Shown here: positions 8,560-17,599 of the stretch, piece after piece | Numbering within the stretch: the stretch's first letter is position 1 | Layout of the letters: each line of letters opens with the position of its first letter | Assembly: GCF_016415625.1 (NCBI RefSeq) | Contig: NZ_WBXP01000011.1 | Location: 33,677-97,676 of the forward strand | Direction of reading: 5' to 3' | Origin: Shimwellia pseudoproteus | Lineage (GTDB): Bacteria > Pseudomonadota > Gammaproteobacteria > Enterobacterales > Enterobacteriaceae | DNA: 64,000 bases | Program-made: the position numbers and the translations under genes | Notes under the pieces: generated by a model | The model's input: the letters and a program-made list of their open reading frames with translations, nothing else | What the model was told of the DNA's origin: nothing | Databases searched by the model: none

Positions 8560-10113
8560 TTAGCGGGTGGCGGGGCGATAATCGCCTACGGCCGGCTGTT
8601 CAGTGGTTTGAGCCTCTGGCCACAAAGCGTCATAAGGCATGCCGGTAAAGTCTTCCACAATGTCGCGAACTTCCGGGGTAACGTCACTGCGCTTACCGTG
8701 ATTTTTCAGGCGTTCTACTTCTGCCACAAACAGCCCGTGGGTTTTTTTGTTGAGGCGGAAGGTCAGCGCCTGCCAGGTGGCCAGCACTAACAGCCCGGCG
8801 GTACCGATAAACAGCGTCATGGCAATGGTGTGTACCGCTTCAGGCGGCTGCACCAGGCTACCTTTAATAAAGCCACCGGTTTGCAGTACAAAGCCGACAA
8901 TAAAGGTGGCAATGGCCACGGTGGTTTTGCGTGAGAAGGTCATGACAGCAGCGAACAGACCTTCGCGACGCTGGCGGGTGATCATCTCGTCGATATCCGG
9001 GATAAACGGGAACACGGTCCACGGGATGAACTCAAGGATAGACCGGCCCACCTGGTAGACCACCGCCAGGGCAATCAGCAGCATTGCTTTTTGCTCCGCA
9101 GGGAACAGGTACATCAGCAGGAAGCCCCCCAGGCACAGCAGCATCACGCTATAGGCGAACACGTACAGCCGGGACGGACCAATCTTAATGATGGCAAACC
9201 CCGCCAGCAGGGTCACCGGAATCCCGATGATGCTCATGGATAACAGGCTGCCGGAAAACGCCGAGGAGACGTGCAGGCAGTAAACACAGAAGAAGACAAA
9301 AACGGTGTTGTAGATATCTTTAGCCGTAAAGGAGAACAGATAGATAGCCAGGTGTTTACGGAATGCCCGGACTTTCAGGGTAGAGAAGTATTCTTTAAAT
9401 AACCCGCCAATCGCGGCCAGCTGTTGCCCGGCAGTGCGCGGGGCAGCCTGGCGATGCTGTTCCAGTTCGGCCTGCATTTCCGGGGTCAGCTCGCGCTCCC
9501 AGGTCACTTTCCAGGAGATAAACACGCACAGCATAAAGACCACCGCAAACACGATACCGTTAATCAGGTAGGCATCCGCGTTGTTCTCCCCCAGCATGCT
9601 GATCAGAATGCCCGGGATAAAGGTTGCCAGGAAGGTCCCGGTGGCGGAGAGCAGCATCCGGCAGGTAGAGAGCTTGGTACGGTCGTTAAAGTCTTTGGTC
9701 ATTTCTGACGGGAGCGTTTCCCAGGGGATCAGCACCATTGCCGCAATGACTTCAAACGCCAGGTACACCGCAAGGTAGAACCAGTAATTCATGCCGTTGA
9801 GCCACAGCAGGGCGTATACCAGCATCAATGGTGCGCCGATCAGCAGGAAAAAGCGCCGGCGGCCAAAACGACGACCGAGGGCATTTTTGTAGAAATGGTC
9901 GGTAAAGCTGCCCATAAACAAGCTGATCACCGCATCAACAATACGGGCGATGGCCACGATGGATGCCGCCTGCATAGGGGAGAGGCCCACAAAGGTGGTG
10001 TAGTAGAACAGCAGCCAGGCGCCGATGACTGTAAATGCACCGCCGCCCATAATATCGGTTAATCCATATCCCACACCGACCGGGATAGTAATTTTTCTAT
10101 TACTGGCTTTCAT
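8560..10113 (-). CDS. GPH-family sugar/glycoside-cation symporter, probably for a hexuronate or hexuronide
   Basis: A 517-residue, twelve-span inner-membrane carrier of the glycoside-pentoside-hexuronide family. Seen: VGYGLTDIMGGGAFTVIGAW in span 1, the DAVISLFMGSFTDH motif, LGRRFGRRRFFLLIGAP, and a second-half ITRQRREGLFAAVMTFSRK loop. The tail of about 70 residues after the last span is charged. It is divergent from a mannonate dehydratase gene, which suggests that its substrate feeds glucuronate or galacturonate breakdown. The exact sugar cannot be read from the sequence; UidB-like carriers are the nearest concept. The start ATG follows GGGGAA by 10 bases. Confidence 0.82.
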   Translation of the reverse strand: MKASNRKITIPVGVGYGLTDIMGGGAFTVIGAWLLFYYTTFVGLSPMQAASIVAIARIVDAVISLFMGSFTDHFYKNALGRRFGRRRFFLLIGAPLMLVYALLWLNGMNYWFYLAVYLAFEVIAAMVLIPWETLPSEMTKDFNDRTKLSTCRMLLSATGTFLATFIPGILISMLGENNADAYLINGIVFAVVFMLCVFISWKVTWERELTPEMQAELEQHRQAAPRTAGQQLAAIGGLFKEYFSTLKVRAFRKHLAIYLFSFTAKDIYNTVFVFFCVYCLHVSSAFSGSLLSMSIIGIPVTLLAGFAIIKIGPSRLYVFAYSVMLLCLGGFLLMYLFPAEQKAMLLIALAVVYQVGRSILEFIPWTVFPFIPDIDEMITRQRREGLFAAVMTFSRKTTVAIATFIVGFVLQTGGFIKGSLVQPPEAVHTIAMTLFIGTAGLLVLATWQALTFRLNKKTHGLFVAEVERLKNHGKRSDVTPEVRDIVEDFTGMPYDALWPEAQTTEQPAVGDYRPATR

Positions 10114-10779
10114 TAATATATTCCCCGTAATCTTTTAGTTAACGGAAATAAATAGGAAAGTAACGTAAATCTTCCCCTGTGGCGGCTAATGCCGTGCCAA
10201 TGTTATTATTTTTTAAAGATACTGTTATAACGGCTGCGCGAATGTTGATAGTGCCGTTGGCATGGGAATAATTCCCTGATGGCAACCGGTTTAGCCGCGC
10301 TGTTATCCGGCGTAGTCGCGAATGACTTTTTGTTTTGATAGTGTTAAAAACATTATAAATCAAATGCATGATGTTGCTCCTCACGGGCAGCTTTTGTCAT
10401 TCTTTTTCGTAGGACAGGTCCGGCAGTTGCCGAGTGACTACAAGGTATACCTCGCGCAATCTTTGTGTCTACTACCATACAAGATCGCGAGTTATTATTG
10501 TGATAGTCATCAAAATAAATATTATTTCTGCCCTCAGAGCTTATCCCCGCGCCATTTATTTTCATTTTTATTCCTCCTGGTATTATTTCAGTAAGGGGCG
10601 ACCAGCCAGGATCTATTTATTCTATTAATGATTAATTTTGTGCGCTGGTCGTGGTTTTATGGTTTAGCCGCTCACTTTATCGTTTCGGGCTCTTGATTCC
10701 TGCCGGGGGGACCTCTATTCTTCATTTCATTGATACTAGTATGGTAGATGCTAGTCCACTATGAAGAAGGGTCGTGATT
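10114..10779. promoter_or_regulatory. Divergent control region between the symporter and uxuA
   Basis: About 660 AT-rich bases with no convincing gene. It contains a perfect palindrome AGGTATACCT at 10443-10452, like the core of UxuR/ExuR operators. It also holds two facing copies of GTATGGTAG (10472-10480 on the minus strand, 10739-10747 on the plus strand); the second sits inside ACTAG-N11-CTAGT at 10735-10755, just before uxuA. One GntR-type regulator could control both directions. Confidence 0.5.
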
Positions 10780-11856
10780 ATGCAGATGACAATGCGCTGG
10801 TTTGGGCCAGAGGAAGACAAGGTAACCCTCGAAAATATTCGTCAGGTCCCGGGTGTTGAAGGGGTTGTCGGTGCGTTATATGACGTGCCGGTTGGGGACG
10901 TGTGGCCGGTAGAGAAAATCAAAACCCTGGTGGGCCAGGCTCACCGCGCCGGGCTGAAGATGGAAGTCATTGAAAGCGTCAATATTCATGATGACATCAA
11001 AATTGGCGCCCCGGCGCGTGACCGCTACATTGCTAATTACCAGCAAACCATCCGCAACCTCGCTCAATTCGGCGTTAAGGTCATCTGCTATAACTTTATG
11101 CCGGTGTTCGACTGGATGAAGACCGACATGAATTATGTGCTGCCGGATGGCTCACTGACCATGGCGTTCGAGAAAAAAGGCATTGATAAAAGCCTGGAAG
11201 AAGTGGTGCGCGAGGTGCTGGACAACGCCAACGGTTTTGCGCTGCCGGGCTGGGAGCCAGAGCGTCTGGCGAAAGTGCAGGAGTTGTTTGCCCGCTATCA
11301 GGATGTGGACGACGATAAACTGCGTGAAAACCTGGTCTACTTCCTGAAAGCCGTGATCCCGGTATGTGAAGAAGTGGGCGTGAAGATGGCCATCCACCCG
11401 GACGATCCGCCGTACTCTATCTTTGGCCTGCCGCGGATCATTAAAAACCGCGCCGATCTGGACTGGCTGTGCAATGCGGTGGACTCTGAAGCCAACGGTA
11501 TTACCCTGTGCACCGGCTCCATCGCCGAAGATCCTGATAACGACGTCTGCGACATTCTGGCGGAGTTTACGCGCCGCAAGCGCATCCATTTTGCTCACGT
11601 GCGTAATATTAAGATAATTAAAGATAAAGACTTCTATGAGAGCGCCCATCCGTCCCGCTACGGCTCCCTGGATATGTACCGGGTGATGCAGGCGCTGTAT
11701 GACAACGGGTTTGATGGCTACATCCGCCCGGACCACGGACGCTTTATCTGGGGTGAGACGGGGCGCCCGGGTTACGGCCTGTATGACCGCGCCCTCGGGG
11801 TGACCTACCTGATTGGGCTGTGGGAAGCGCTGGAAAAACAGCAGCAGCCAGCCTGA
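10780..11856 (+). CDS. uxuA: Mannonate dehydratase, short form
   Basis: A 358-residue enzyme that dehydrates D-mannonate to 2-keto-3-deoxygluconate in glucuronate catabolism. Seen: MRWFGPEEDKVTL, VIESVNIHDDIK, YNFMPVFDWMKTDMNY, MAIHPDDPPYSIFGLPRI (metal-binding His), CTGSIAEDPDNDV, IHFAHVRN and RPDHGR. E. coli UxuA is about 394 residues with an insertion in the middle; this protein lacks that insertion and resembles the 360-residue Bacillus-type form, which suggests acquisition. The ATG chosen is 9 bases after AAGAAGGG; an in-frame GTG two codons earlier is too close to it. The uxuB and uxaC partners are not in this window. Confidence 0.93.
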   Translation: MQMTMRWFGPEEDKVTLENIRQVPGVEGVVGALYDVPVGDVWPVEKIKTLVGQAHRAGLKMEVIESVNIHDDIKIGAPARDRYIANYQQTIRNLAQFGVKVICYNFMPVFDWMKTDMNYVLPDGSLTMAFEKKGIDKSLEEVVREVLDNANGFALPGWEPERLAKVQELFARYQDVDDDKLRENLVYFLKAVIPVCEEVGVKMAIHPDDPPYSIFGLPRIIKNRADLDWLCNAVDSEANGITLCTGSIAEDPDNDVCDILAEFTRRKRIHFAHVRNIKIIKDKDFYESAHPSRYGSLDMYRVMQALYDNGFDGYIRPDHGRFIWGETGRPGYGLYDRALGVTYLIGLWEALEKQQQPA

Positions 11857-11882
11857 ACCTGAACGTTCGTCAGCCACACACC

Positions 11883-11913
11883 GGCCCCGGGAGATTTCCC
11901 CCGGGGCTTTTTT
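11883..11913 (+). terminator. Terminator of uxuA
   Basis: GCCCCGGG and CCCGGGGC form a strong stem around AGATTTCC, followed by TTTTTTA, 28 bases after the uxuA stop. Confidence 0.9.
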
Positions 11914-12050
11914 ATCGGTAGTTATCCGGCAATGGTGCATTTATGGTCATAAGCCGAATATCTCAGCACTAAGAATGGCAGTTAGCGAAACGTGATCCAG
12001 ATAGAAAAGCTATAATAAACTTACATCTGCTGCGACTGAGGAAGGGAATA

Positions 12051-12968
12051 ATGCATCCTGTCAAACTGCTTTGTACTCTTGTCGTATTGCTCGCCAGCCA
12101 GAGTGCGCTGGCCGTAAGTTATCCACTGCCACCGGAAGGAAGCCGCCTGGTCGGCCAGAACCAGACCATCACCATCCCCCCAAACAACAGGCTGCCCCTT
12201 GAGGCCTTTGCGGCCCAGTATGGCCAGGGGCTCAGTAATATGCTGGAAGCCAACCCCGGGGTTGATGTTTATCTGCCACACGCCGGTAGCCGGTTGATCA
12301 TCCCGCAACAGCTGATTCTGCCCGACACTGTGCGCGAGGGTATTGTGGTTAACGTGGCGGAAATGCGGCTGTATTACTATCCCCCCGGGGGCAATACCGT
12401 TGAAATCTTCCCTATTGGTATCGGCCAGGCCGGGCGGGAGACCCCGCGTAATTGGGTGACTTCGGTACAGCGTAAGCAGGAGGGCCCCACCTGGACACCG
12501 ACTGCCAACACCCGGCGCGAGTATGCGAAAGAGGGAAAAACCCTGCCGGCCTTTGTGCCCGCCGGGCCGGATAACCCAATGGGGCTGTATGCTATCTATA
12601 TTGGCCGCCTGTATGCCATCCACGGTACCAATGCCAACTTCGGCATTGGCCTGCGGGTTAGCCAGGGGTGCATCCGCCTGCGGGATGCCGATATTAAATA
12701 CCTGTTTGATAACGTGCCGGAAGGCACCCGGGTGCAGTTGATTGATCAGCCGGTAAAATACACCGCCGAGCCGGACGGCAGCCGCTGGGTGGAAGTGCAT
12801 GAGCCGCTGTCGCGCAACCGCGCGGAGTTCGAGTCCGACCAGAAAGTGCCGCTGCCGATCACCGCAGAGATGCGCAGCTTTCTCAACGGGCCAGGGGTCA
12901 GTTACGGGAGTGTGCAGGGGGCGCTGGCGCGCCGTTCCGGGATGCCGGTCAGCATTGGCTACCGTTAA
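12051..12968 (+). CDS. erfK: L,D-transpeptidase ErfK
   Basis: A 305-residue periplasmic enzyme that attaches Braun lipoprotein to peptidoglycan. The N-terminus is a signal peptide, [22 protein letters not shown] LysM-like segment follows ([19 protein letters not shown] to [13 protein letters not shown]), then the YkuD domain with the conserved LYAIHGTN and the catalytic [15 protein letters not shown] (nucleophile Cys, near residue 208). Length and ending fit E. coli ErfK. The start has GAGGAAGGG 6 bases upstream. In E. coli erfK adjoins cobT; here about 10 kb separates them. Confidence 0.94.
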   Translation: MHPVKLLCTLVVLLASQSALAVSYPLPPEGSRLVGQNQTITIPPNNRLPLEAFAAQYGQGLSNMLEANPGVDVYLPHAGSRLIIPQQLILPDTVREGIVVNVAEMRLYYYPPGGNTVEIFPIGIGQAGRETPRNWVTSVQRKQEGPTWTPTANTRREYAKEGKTLPAFVPAGPDNPMGLYAIYIGRLYAIHGTNANFGIGLRVSQGCIRLRDADIKYLFDNVPEGTRVQLIDQPVKYTAEPDGSRWVEVHEPLSRNRAEFESDQKVPLPITAEMRSFLNGPGVSYGSVQGALARRSGMPVSIGYR

Positions 12969-12974
12969 CCGGCA

Positions 12975-12998
12975 GGCAGCCCGCCATCGCGGGCTGCC
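12975..12998. terminator. Shared hairpin between convergent erfK and permease genes
   Basis: A perfect 10-base stem GGCAGCCCGC/GCGGGCTGCC with the loop CATC lies between the two stop codons. No long T-run follows on either strand, so strength is uncertain. Confidence 0.6.
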
Positions 12999-13020
12999 GG
13001 GTATTACCGTGGACGGTTAA

Positions 13021-14577
13021 TTAGTCCGCCAGCTCGGCAATACTGGCCGCTTGCGGGGCCGGTGCAGAGCCAGACGAAGAGGCAGACGCGGTGGTCCGGG
13101 CCGATTTCCAGGCGTCCCCGTAAGGGGCGGTGCCTTTATCATAGGGCCTGGCCAGCAGTATATAGAGGAACCCCGCTCCCATCACCACCGCGGTGGTCAG
13201 GATCATCGAGTAGTTAATATACCAGGCGGCATCCGGTGTCCGTGGCCAGACCATATTGACGATGGCGCCAATGCCGTACGCCAGCGCCGCAATGTTCACC
13301 AGCGGCCCCCAGCCCTTAAGGGTGAATTGCCCGGTAGGGCGCCAGCCTTTGACCCGGGCGATCAGCGCCGCAATCACTATCAACTGGAACGCCACATAGA
13401 TGCCGATCGCCGCAAAGCCGACAATGGTGGCTACCGCATCAGCCATATACAGCCCGAGGCAGACAATGGCCGCCGGGATCACGCCGCTGACCAGCAGAGC
13501 GATGGAGGGCACATGGTTGCCGGATAACCGCTGGAGCAGCGCGCTGCCAACAATCATTTCATCGCGGGCATAGGCGAACAACAGGCGGCTGGCGGCGGCC
13601 TGCAAACTCAGCACGCAGGAGATAAACGACACCATTACCACTGCCATCACCAGCCGAGATCCTACCGGCCTAAAGGCATTGGCAAGGATCGTCGCCACCG
13701 GGTCGGTATCTTCCCCGGCCAGCACTTTGTGGATATCCGGCACCGCGAGGATCAGCGCCAGGCAGGCGAACATGGCGGCGGCGCCGCCAATGTAAATGGT
13801 CATGCGCATCGCTTTGGGGATGCGTTTCCCCGGGTTCGGGGTCTCCTCCGCCACGTCACCACAGGCTTCAAAACCATAATACTGGAACAGCCCCGCCAGC
13901 GATGCCGCGAGGAAGGCCGGTAAATAGGAGCCATTAACATTGAGGTCGAAGGTATCAAACAGCACGCTCAGGGGCTGGTGGCGCTCAAATAACAGCAGAT
14001 AACCGCCCACCAGGATAGCGCCGACCAGTTCACACAGGAACCCGAACATCGCCACCCGGGCCAGTAATTTGGTGCCCACCAGGTTAAGACAGGTCGACAG
14101 CAAAATCAGCGCCAGCGCGATATAGATATTGGCGTTGGAACTGGCGGCAAAACCCAGCAGGGCAGAAAGGTATGGCCCGGCCCCAACGGCCACCCCGGCA
14201 ATGGTGGCGCACAGCGCCCAGGCATATACCCAGCCCACCATCCAGGCCCAGCGTTTCCCCACCAGACGGCGGGCCCAGGGGTAGACCCCGCCGGAAATCG
14301 GGTACTGGGAGACGACCTCGCCAAACACCAGGCAGACCAGTAACTGGCCGCAGCCGATCAGTAAATAGGACCAGAACATCGGTGGCCCGCCGGCGGCGAG
14401 GCACAGACCAAACAGGGTATAAACCCCCACCACCGGTGAAAGATAGGTAAAGCCGAGGGAGAAGTTTTCCCACAGGCTCATGGAGCGGTTGAAGTTCGAA
14501 CTGTAGCCAAGGGCCCGCAGTTGCTCGGCATCCTGATCCACAGTGCCGGTTGATTGCGATGCAGAAGATCTACTCAT
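13021..14577 (-). CDS. APC-family amino acid/amine permease
   Basis: A 518-residue carrier with about twelve spans: LRALGYSSNFNRSMSLWENF then FSLGFTYLSPVVGVYTLFG, FGEVVSQYPISGGVYPWARR, and FEACGDVAEETPNPGKRIPKA, the family's conserved cytoplasmic loop. The C-terminal 40 residues are Ala/Ser-rich and polar. It is the last gene of the demethylase operon and most likely imports the N-methylated substrate; the substrate itself is not readable. AGGAAGG lies 5 bases before the start codon. Confidence 0.8.
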   Translation of the reverse strand: MSRSSASQSTGTVDQDAEQLRALGYSSNFNRSMSLWENFSLGFTYLSPVVGVYTLFGLCLAAGGPPMFWSYLLIGCGQLLVCLVFGEVVSQYPISGGVYPWARRLVGKRWAWMVGWVYAWALCATIAGVAVGAGPYLSALLGFAASSNANIYIALALILLSTCLNLVGTKLLARVAMFGFLCELVGAILVGGYLLLFERHQPLSVLFDTFDLNVNGSYLPAFLAASLAGLFQYYGFEACGDVAEETPNPGKRIPKAMRMTIYIGGAAAMFACLALILAVPDIHKVLAGEDTDPVATILANAFRPVGSRLVMAVVMVSFISCVLSLQAAASRLLFAYARDEMIVGSALLQRLSGNHVPSIALLVSGVIPAAIVCLGLYMADAVATIVGFAAIGIYVAFQLIVIAALIARVKGWRPTGQFTLKGWGPLVNIAALAYGIGAIVNMVWPRTPDAAWYINYSMILTTAVVMGAGFLYILLARPYDKGTAPYGDAWKSARTTASASSSGSAPAPQAASIAELAD

Positions 14578-14679
14578 ATTGCCTTCCTCACCAAAATGAC
14601 GTTCGTGTTGTGGCCCGGCGGGGCAGGTCCCGCCGGTGCGGTATCTACGTATTGTTGTAATAGGGGTACTGGGTCACTC

Positions 14680-15720
14680 TCAGGCTGTTTTTGCCGTCTC
14701 CTCCTGGTATTCGTCATCGAACTGGGAAAGCCACGCCACGGCCTGGTCGCGATAGCGGGTAAATCCTTTGTAATCCACCAGTTGCTGATCGAGGGTTTTT
14801 AATACCCGGTGCATGCGCTTCGCCCACGCCGGGTTAGTGGCGATATCTTGCAGGCTGAGCATATAGGTCCGAATCGGGAAGACGATGGCGTTACTGCGCG
14901 GCAGGCGGTGCAATGGCTGGAGTTCGATGCGCAGATAAACCTTTTCACCGGCATTTTCGGCGGTGACCGTGGTGCGGTCCGGCGCCCAGTCCGGCAGGCT
15001 CTCGGCAGAGACATCAAGCCGCGGGTTAACGGTCAGCGACCAGTTCAGGCGGCGCACCGGGTGGCCATTGCGCAGGCGCAGCAGAAACTTCAGCGCCCGG
15101 TCGAGCATTCCGGTTTCTTTGACCAGCGGCACCGGGCCGTGGAATTCGTGCCAGGCCATGCCGAGGTTAAAGCGCAGTGAGTAGTCCGCGCGCTGGGTGG
15201 CGATCCCGGCGCCCCAGTACAGGGTGCCGTCACGCTCCTCCTGAAGCACCCAGTCCCCCTGGGCCTGGCGGGTAATGTACTCCATTGGCTCATAGGGCAG
15301 GGTTGCTGGGTCGCCAAAGGTAAAGGTATCGTCGATATTCAGCAGGTTATTGGTCCAGTGCCAGCGGGTGCCGTCGCGCTCGAGGGTGAAGTATTGCGGA
15401 TAATCGCTGGCGTAAGAGGTCATAATCAGCTCCAGCAGATCCCACTGGGCTTCCATCATATGAGGGGCGGACACGTAATGCATGCCGGGGTCTTTTTCAA
15501 GGGTGATGGCCCGATCCCGGCACTCGCTGATGTAGTGTTCGTCAATATCAAACACCGCTTTCAGGGCATCTTCCCCCACCGACACATGGGGCTCAAGGTT
15601 CATGGTGTACATGTATTGGTCGTCGGGGAAGGGCCAGGGCGCCCGGGCAATACACGCAGGGCTGTTGGCAAAGGTGTAGTCGTCGCGGTAGGTTTCATCG
15701 GGGCGAAACTGAATTGTCAT
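14680..15720 (-). CDS. Heme-dependent oxidative N-demethylase (DUF3445), catalytic subunit
   Basis: About 346 residues of the DUF3445/HODM family, the heme subunit of dimethylamine-monooxygenase-type systems that oxidatively remove a methyl group from small amines. Seen: FRPDETYRDDYTFANSPACI, LEKDPGMHYVSAPHMMEAQWDLLELIM, the tract YPQYFTLERDG and WHWTNNLLN, MAWHEFHGPVPLV and the Arg-rich LRIELQPLHRLPRSNAIVFP-type strand with TYMLSL. I chose the ATG 6 bases after CGGAGA; the longer open frame runs back into the reductase gene. It lies 13 bases after the reductase stop. Family assignment is from memory of the DmmABCD systems; the substrate is inferred. Confidence 0.78.
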   Translation of the reverse strand: MTIQFRPDETYRDDYTFANSPACIARAPWPFPDDQYMYTMNLEPHVSVGEDALKAVFDIDEHYISECRDRAITLEKDPGMHYVSAPHMMEAQWDLLELIMTSYASDYPQYFTLERDGTRWHWTNNLLNIDDTFTFGDPATLPYEPMEYITRQAQGDWVLQEERDGTLYWGAGIATQRADYSLRFNLGMAWHEFHGPVPLVKETGMLDRALKFLLRLRNGHPVRRLNWSLTVNPRLDVSAESLPDWAPDRTTVTAENAGEKVYLRIELQPLHRLPRSNAIVFPIRTYMLSLQDIATNPAWAKRMHRVLKTLDQQLVDYKGFTRYRDQAVAWLSQFDDEYQEETAKTA

Positions 15721-15733
15721 GGTCATTCTCCGT

Positions 15734-16702
15734 TTAGCAGTCGATAACCAGGCGTGCGCATTTGGCGCGGGACACGCAGGGCATGATTTTTTTATTGGCG
15801 GATTTATCGGCGTCGGACAGCCAGTCGTCGGTGTGGATAAGCTCGCCGTCCAGATCCAGAACCCGGGTTTCACACATTCCGCATGCGCCGCCACGGCACA
15901 GATAGGGGATGTGATGGCCGGCGGATTCGGCGGCCTCCAGCAGGCTTTGATCTGGGGATACGTGGACAGTGGCGCCGCTGCGGGCGAGGGTGACGCTAAA
16001 TGCCTCCCCGACACTGCCCTGTTCCAGGAAGCGCTCATAATGAATATGGCTGTCGGTCCAGCCGTGATCATGGGCAGCGGTGACCGTGTCCTCGATCATC
16101 CCTTCCGGCCCGCACACATAGACATCGCTGCCCAGTGGCCTACCGGCCAGCACTGCGGCAATATTCAGCCGCTCGCCCTGGTCCCCGTGATACAGATGGA
16201 TCGCGTCACCGTATTCGCGGCGTAACTCTTCCCCCAGCAGGGCGTGCTCTGCCCCGCGTACCGCAAGGTGGACCTCAAACGGGGTGCCGCGCAGGCGCAG
16301 CTCCGCCAGCTGTGAACACACCGGGGTAATACCGACCCCGCCAGCAATAAACAGGTGCAGCCGGGCGTGTTTGCTGAGCGGGAACAGGTTAACCGGGCGC
16401 AAGACTTCCAGCAGATCCCCTTGCCGGATAGTGTCATGCAGCCGCCGTGAGCCACCCCGGCCAGTGGCCACCCGGCGTACCGCAATCTGGTAGCTGCTGG
16501 TGTTATAGGGGGAACTCATCAGGGAATAGGCATTGCGGTAGCTGCCCGACGCATGGGGGATCAAGACCACCAGGTTGCTGCCCCCGGAGAAAGGCGGCAG
16601 CGGTGCGCCATCCGGCGAGACCAGGGTAAAGCGTTTGATCTCCGGGGTGACCTGCTCAATGCGGGCTACCCGGACGGCCAGGGTTCCGGTTGTATTACTC
16701 AT
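15734..16702 (-). CDS. Phthalate-dioxygenase-reductase-type oxidoreductase (DmmB-like)
   Basis: A 322-residue electron-transfer protein. Order of domains: FMN/FAD-binding barrel (SGSYRNAYSLMSSPYNTSSY), a nucleotide-binding part with LFIAGGVGITPVCSQL and DVYVCGPEGMIE, and a C-terminal plant-type 2Fe-2S domain with HIPYLCRGGACGMCETRV and a fourth Cys in MPCVSRAKC. It should pass electrons from NAD(P)H to the heme subunit encoded next. The start codon overlaps the stop of the DmmA-like gene (ATGA). Confidence 0.86.
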   Translation of the reverse strand: MSNTTGTLAVRVARIEQVTPEIKRFTLVSPDGAPLPPFSGGSNLVVLIPHASGSYRNAYSLMSSPYNTSSYQIAVRRVATGRGGSRRLHDTIRQGDLLEVLRPVNLFPLSKHARLHLFIAGGVGITPVCSQLAELRLRGTPFEVHLAVRGAEHALLGEELRREYGDAIHLYHGDQGERLNIAAVLAGRPLGSDVYVCGPEGMIEDTVTAAHDHGWTDSHIHYERFLEQGSVGEAFSVTLARSGATVHVSPDQSLLEAAESAGHHIPYLCRGGACGMCETRVLDLDGELIHTDDWLSDADKSANKKIMPCVSRAKCARLVIDC

Positions 16703-17301
16703 GTGTCCAGCTCCTCTGCTTGCGGCAGTTCGCCGGGGACTTCGGCATCGGCCTTGACGGCCTGGAAGGCGGCAAGGCGGCGGGAGTAGTGGTCGCGCAC
16801 CACCAGCGTGCGGGCGCAGTGCGGGCAGTCAAACACCCGCTGGGTGACGTTTTCGGTATAGCCACTGCAATGCACACACCACACCCGGCGCACAAACGAA
16901 CCACAGTGCTCGCGCAGTACCTCGTCTTTATTGAGGTTGATGGCGTCTGCCGCCTGCATCGCCGTGCCGATAAAACTTTCTGACCCGGCGAGGTACAGCC
17001 GGGTGCCCATGGCGGCGCGGGCCAACAAATCATAAAGCGCCGTGACCAGCTGGTGGCCGGTGGGGTAGATGTCGAGGGTGACGCCGCTGACCGCCTGGAT
17101 CTCAGTGAGATACTCGGTCCCGGAAAAGCTCTCCGGGGAGTAGAGCACCCGGATAGTTGCCGCCCCCTGGGGCATGTCGTTCAGTAAACGGAGCAGGGCA
17201 CTGCCGCCACTGCCCTGGCCAGCAATAATATGGTGTTTACCGCCAGCGAGGGGGCGCAGTACATCGTAAACAGGCCTGCTCTTGATACCGGTGATGAGCA
17301 T
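16699..17301 (-). CDS. DmmA-like subunit of the amine monooxygenase
   Basis: A 200-residue protein, first gene of the catabolic operon. The N-terminal two-thirds look like a small Rossmann-type domain (HHIIAGQGSGGSALLRLL, GTRLYLAGSESFIGTA). The end has two CxxC pairs, VWCVHC and FDCPHC, a zinc-ribbon or rubredoxin-like knuckle, followed by LVVRDHYSRRLAAFQAVK. This fits the DmmA subunit family that accompanies DUF3445 enzymes. GGAGGAC lies 7 bases before the ATG. Function as an electron-transfer or assembly subunit is inferred. Confidence 0.7.
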   Translation of the reverse strand: MLITGIKSRPVYDVLRPLAGGKHHIIAGQGSGGSALLRLLNDMPQGAATIRVLYSPESFSGTEYLTEIQAVSGVTLDIYPTGHQLVTALYDLLARAAMGTRLYLAGSESFIGTAMQAADAINLNKDEVLREHCGSFVRRVWCVHCSGYTENVTQRVFDCPHCARTLVVRDHYSRRLAAFQAVKADAEVPGELPQAEELDT

Positions 17302-17388
17302 GGTTTTGTGTCCTCCAGCGCTGCTGGCCCGCAGGGCTCAGCGTTCTATGTGGTATTCCACCCGGAACGCGGGTGAATACAATTGTTA

Positions 17389-17404
17389 AGCAAATGTTAT
17401 ACCA
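17389..17404 (-). promoter_or_regulatory. Sigma54 (-24/-12) promoter of the demethylase operon
   Basis: On the minus strand TGGTATAACATTTGCT has GG and GC exactly 11 bases apart and a perfect TTGCT -12 element. It lies about 90 bases before the first gene of the operon and downstream of a sigma54-activator gene. About 180 further bases back to that gene leave room for upstream activator sites. Confidence 0.7.
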
Positions 17405-17599
17405 ACAAACTAACATATTGATAATAAGCAAATTTGTATTTTGCATAATCAATGCTGTAGGCGAAAACGCCACCCGCGGATGGCATTTTTGCAGCGCGAT
17501 GGATCACAGCGTGTGTGGGGCCAGCTCCGGCAACAGGTGCAGGAACACAACGCGAAAACGGGGAGCGGAAATGGCGCACTTCCGTGTGCCCGGGGAGGG

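Noticed and set aside
10224..10231. A fourth GTTATAAC core
   Set aside because: Flanks (CT and GG) are not symmetric, and it lies inside the symporter/uxuA control region, unrelated to zinc genes. One chance hit is expected in 64 kb.
11152..11940. 262-codon frame antisense to uxuA
   Set aside because: It is a shadow of the GC-rich coding strand; uxuA is secure.
14680..16071. Extended 463-codon version of the N-demethylase
   Set aside because: The added 117 codons overlap the reductase gene in another frame and do not look like protein of this family; the ATG with a ribosome site near 15720 is the start.
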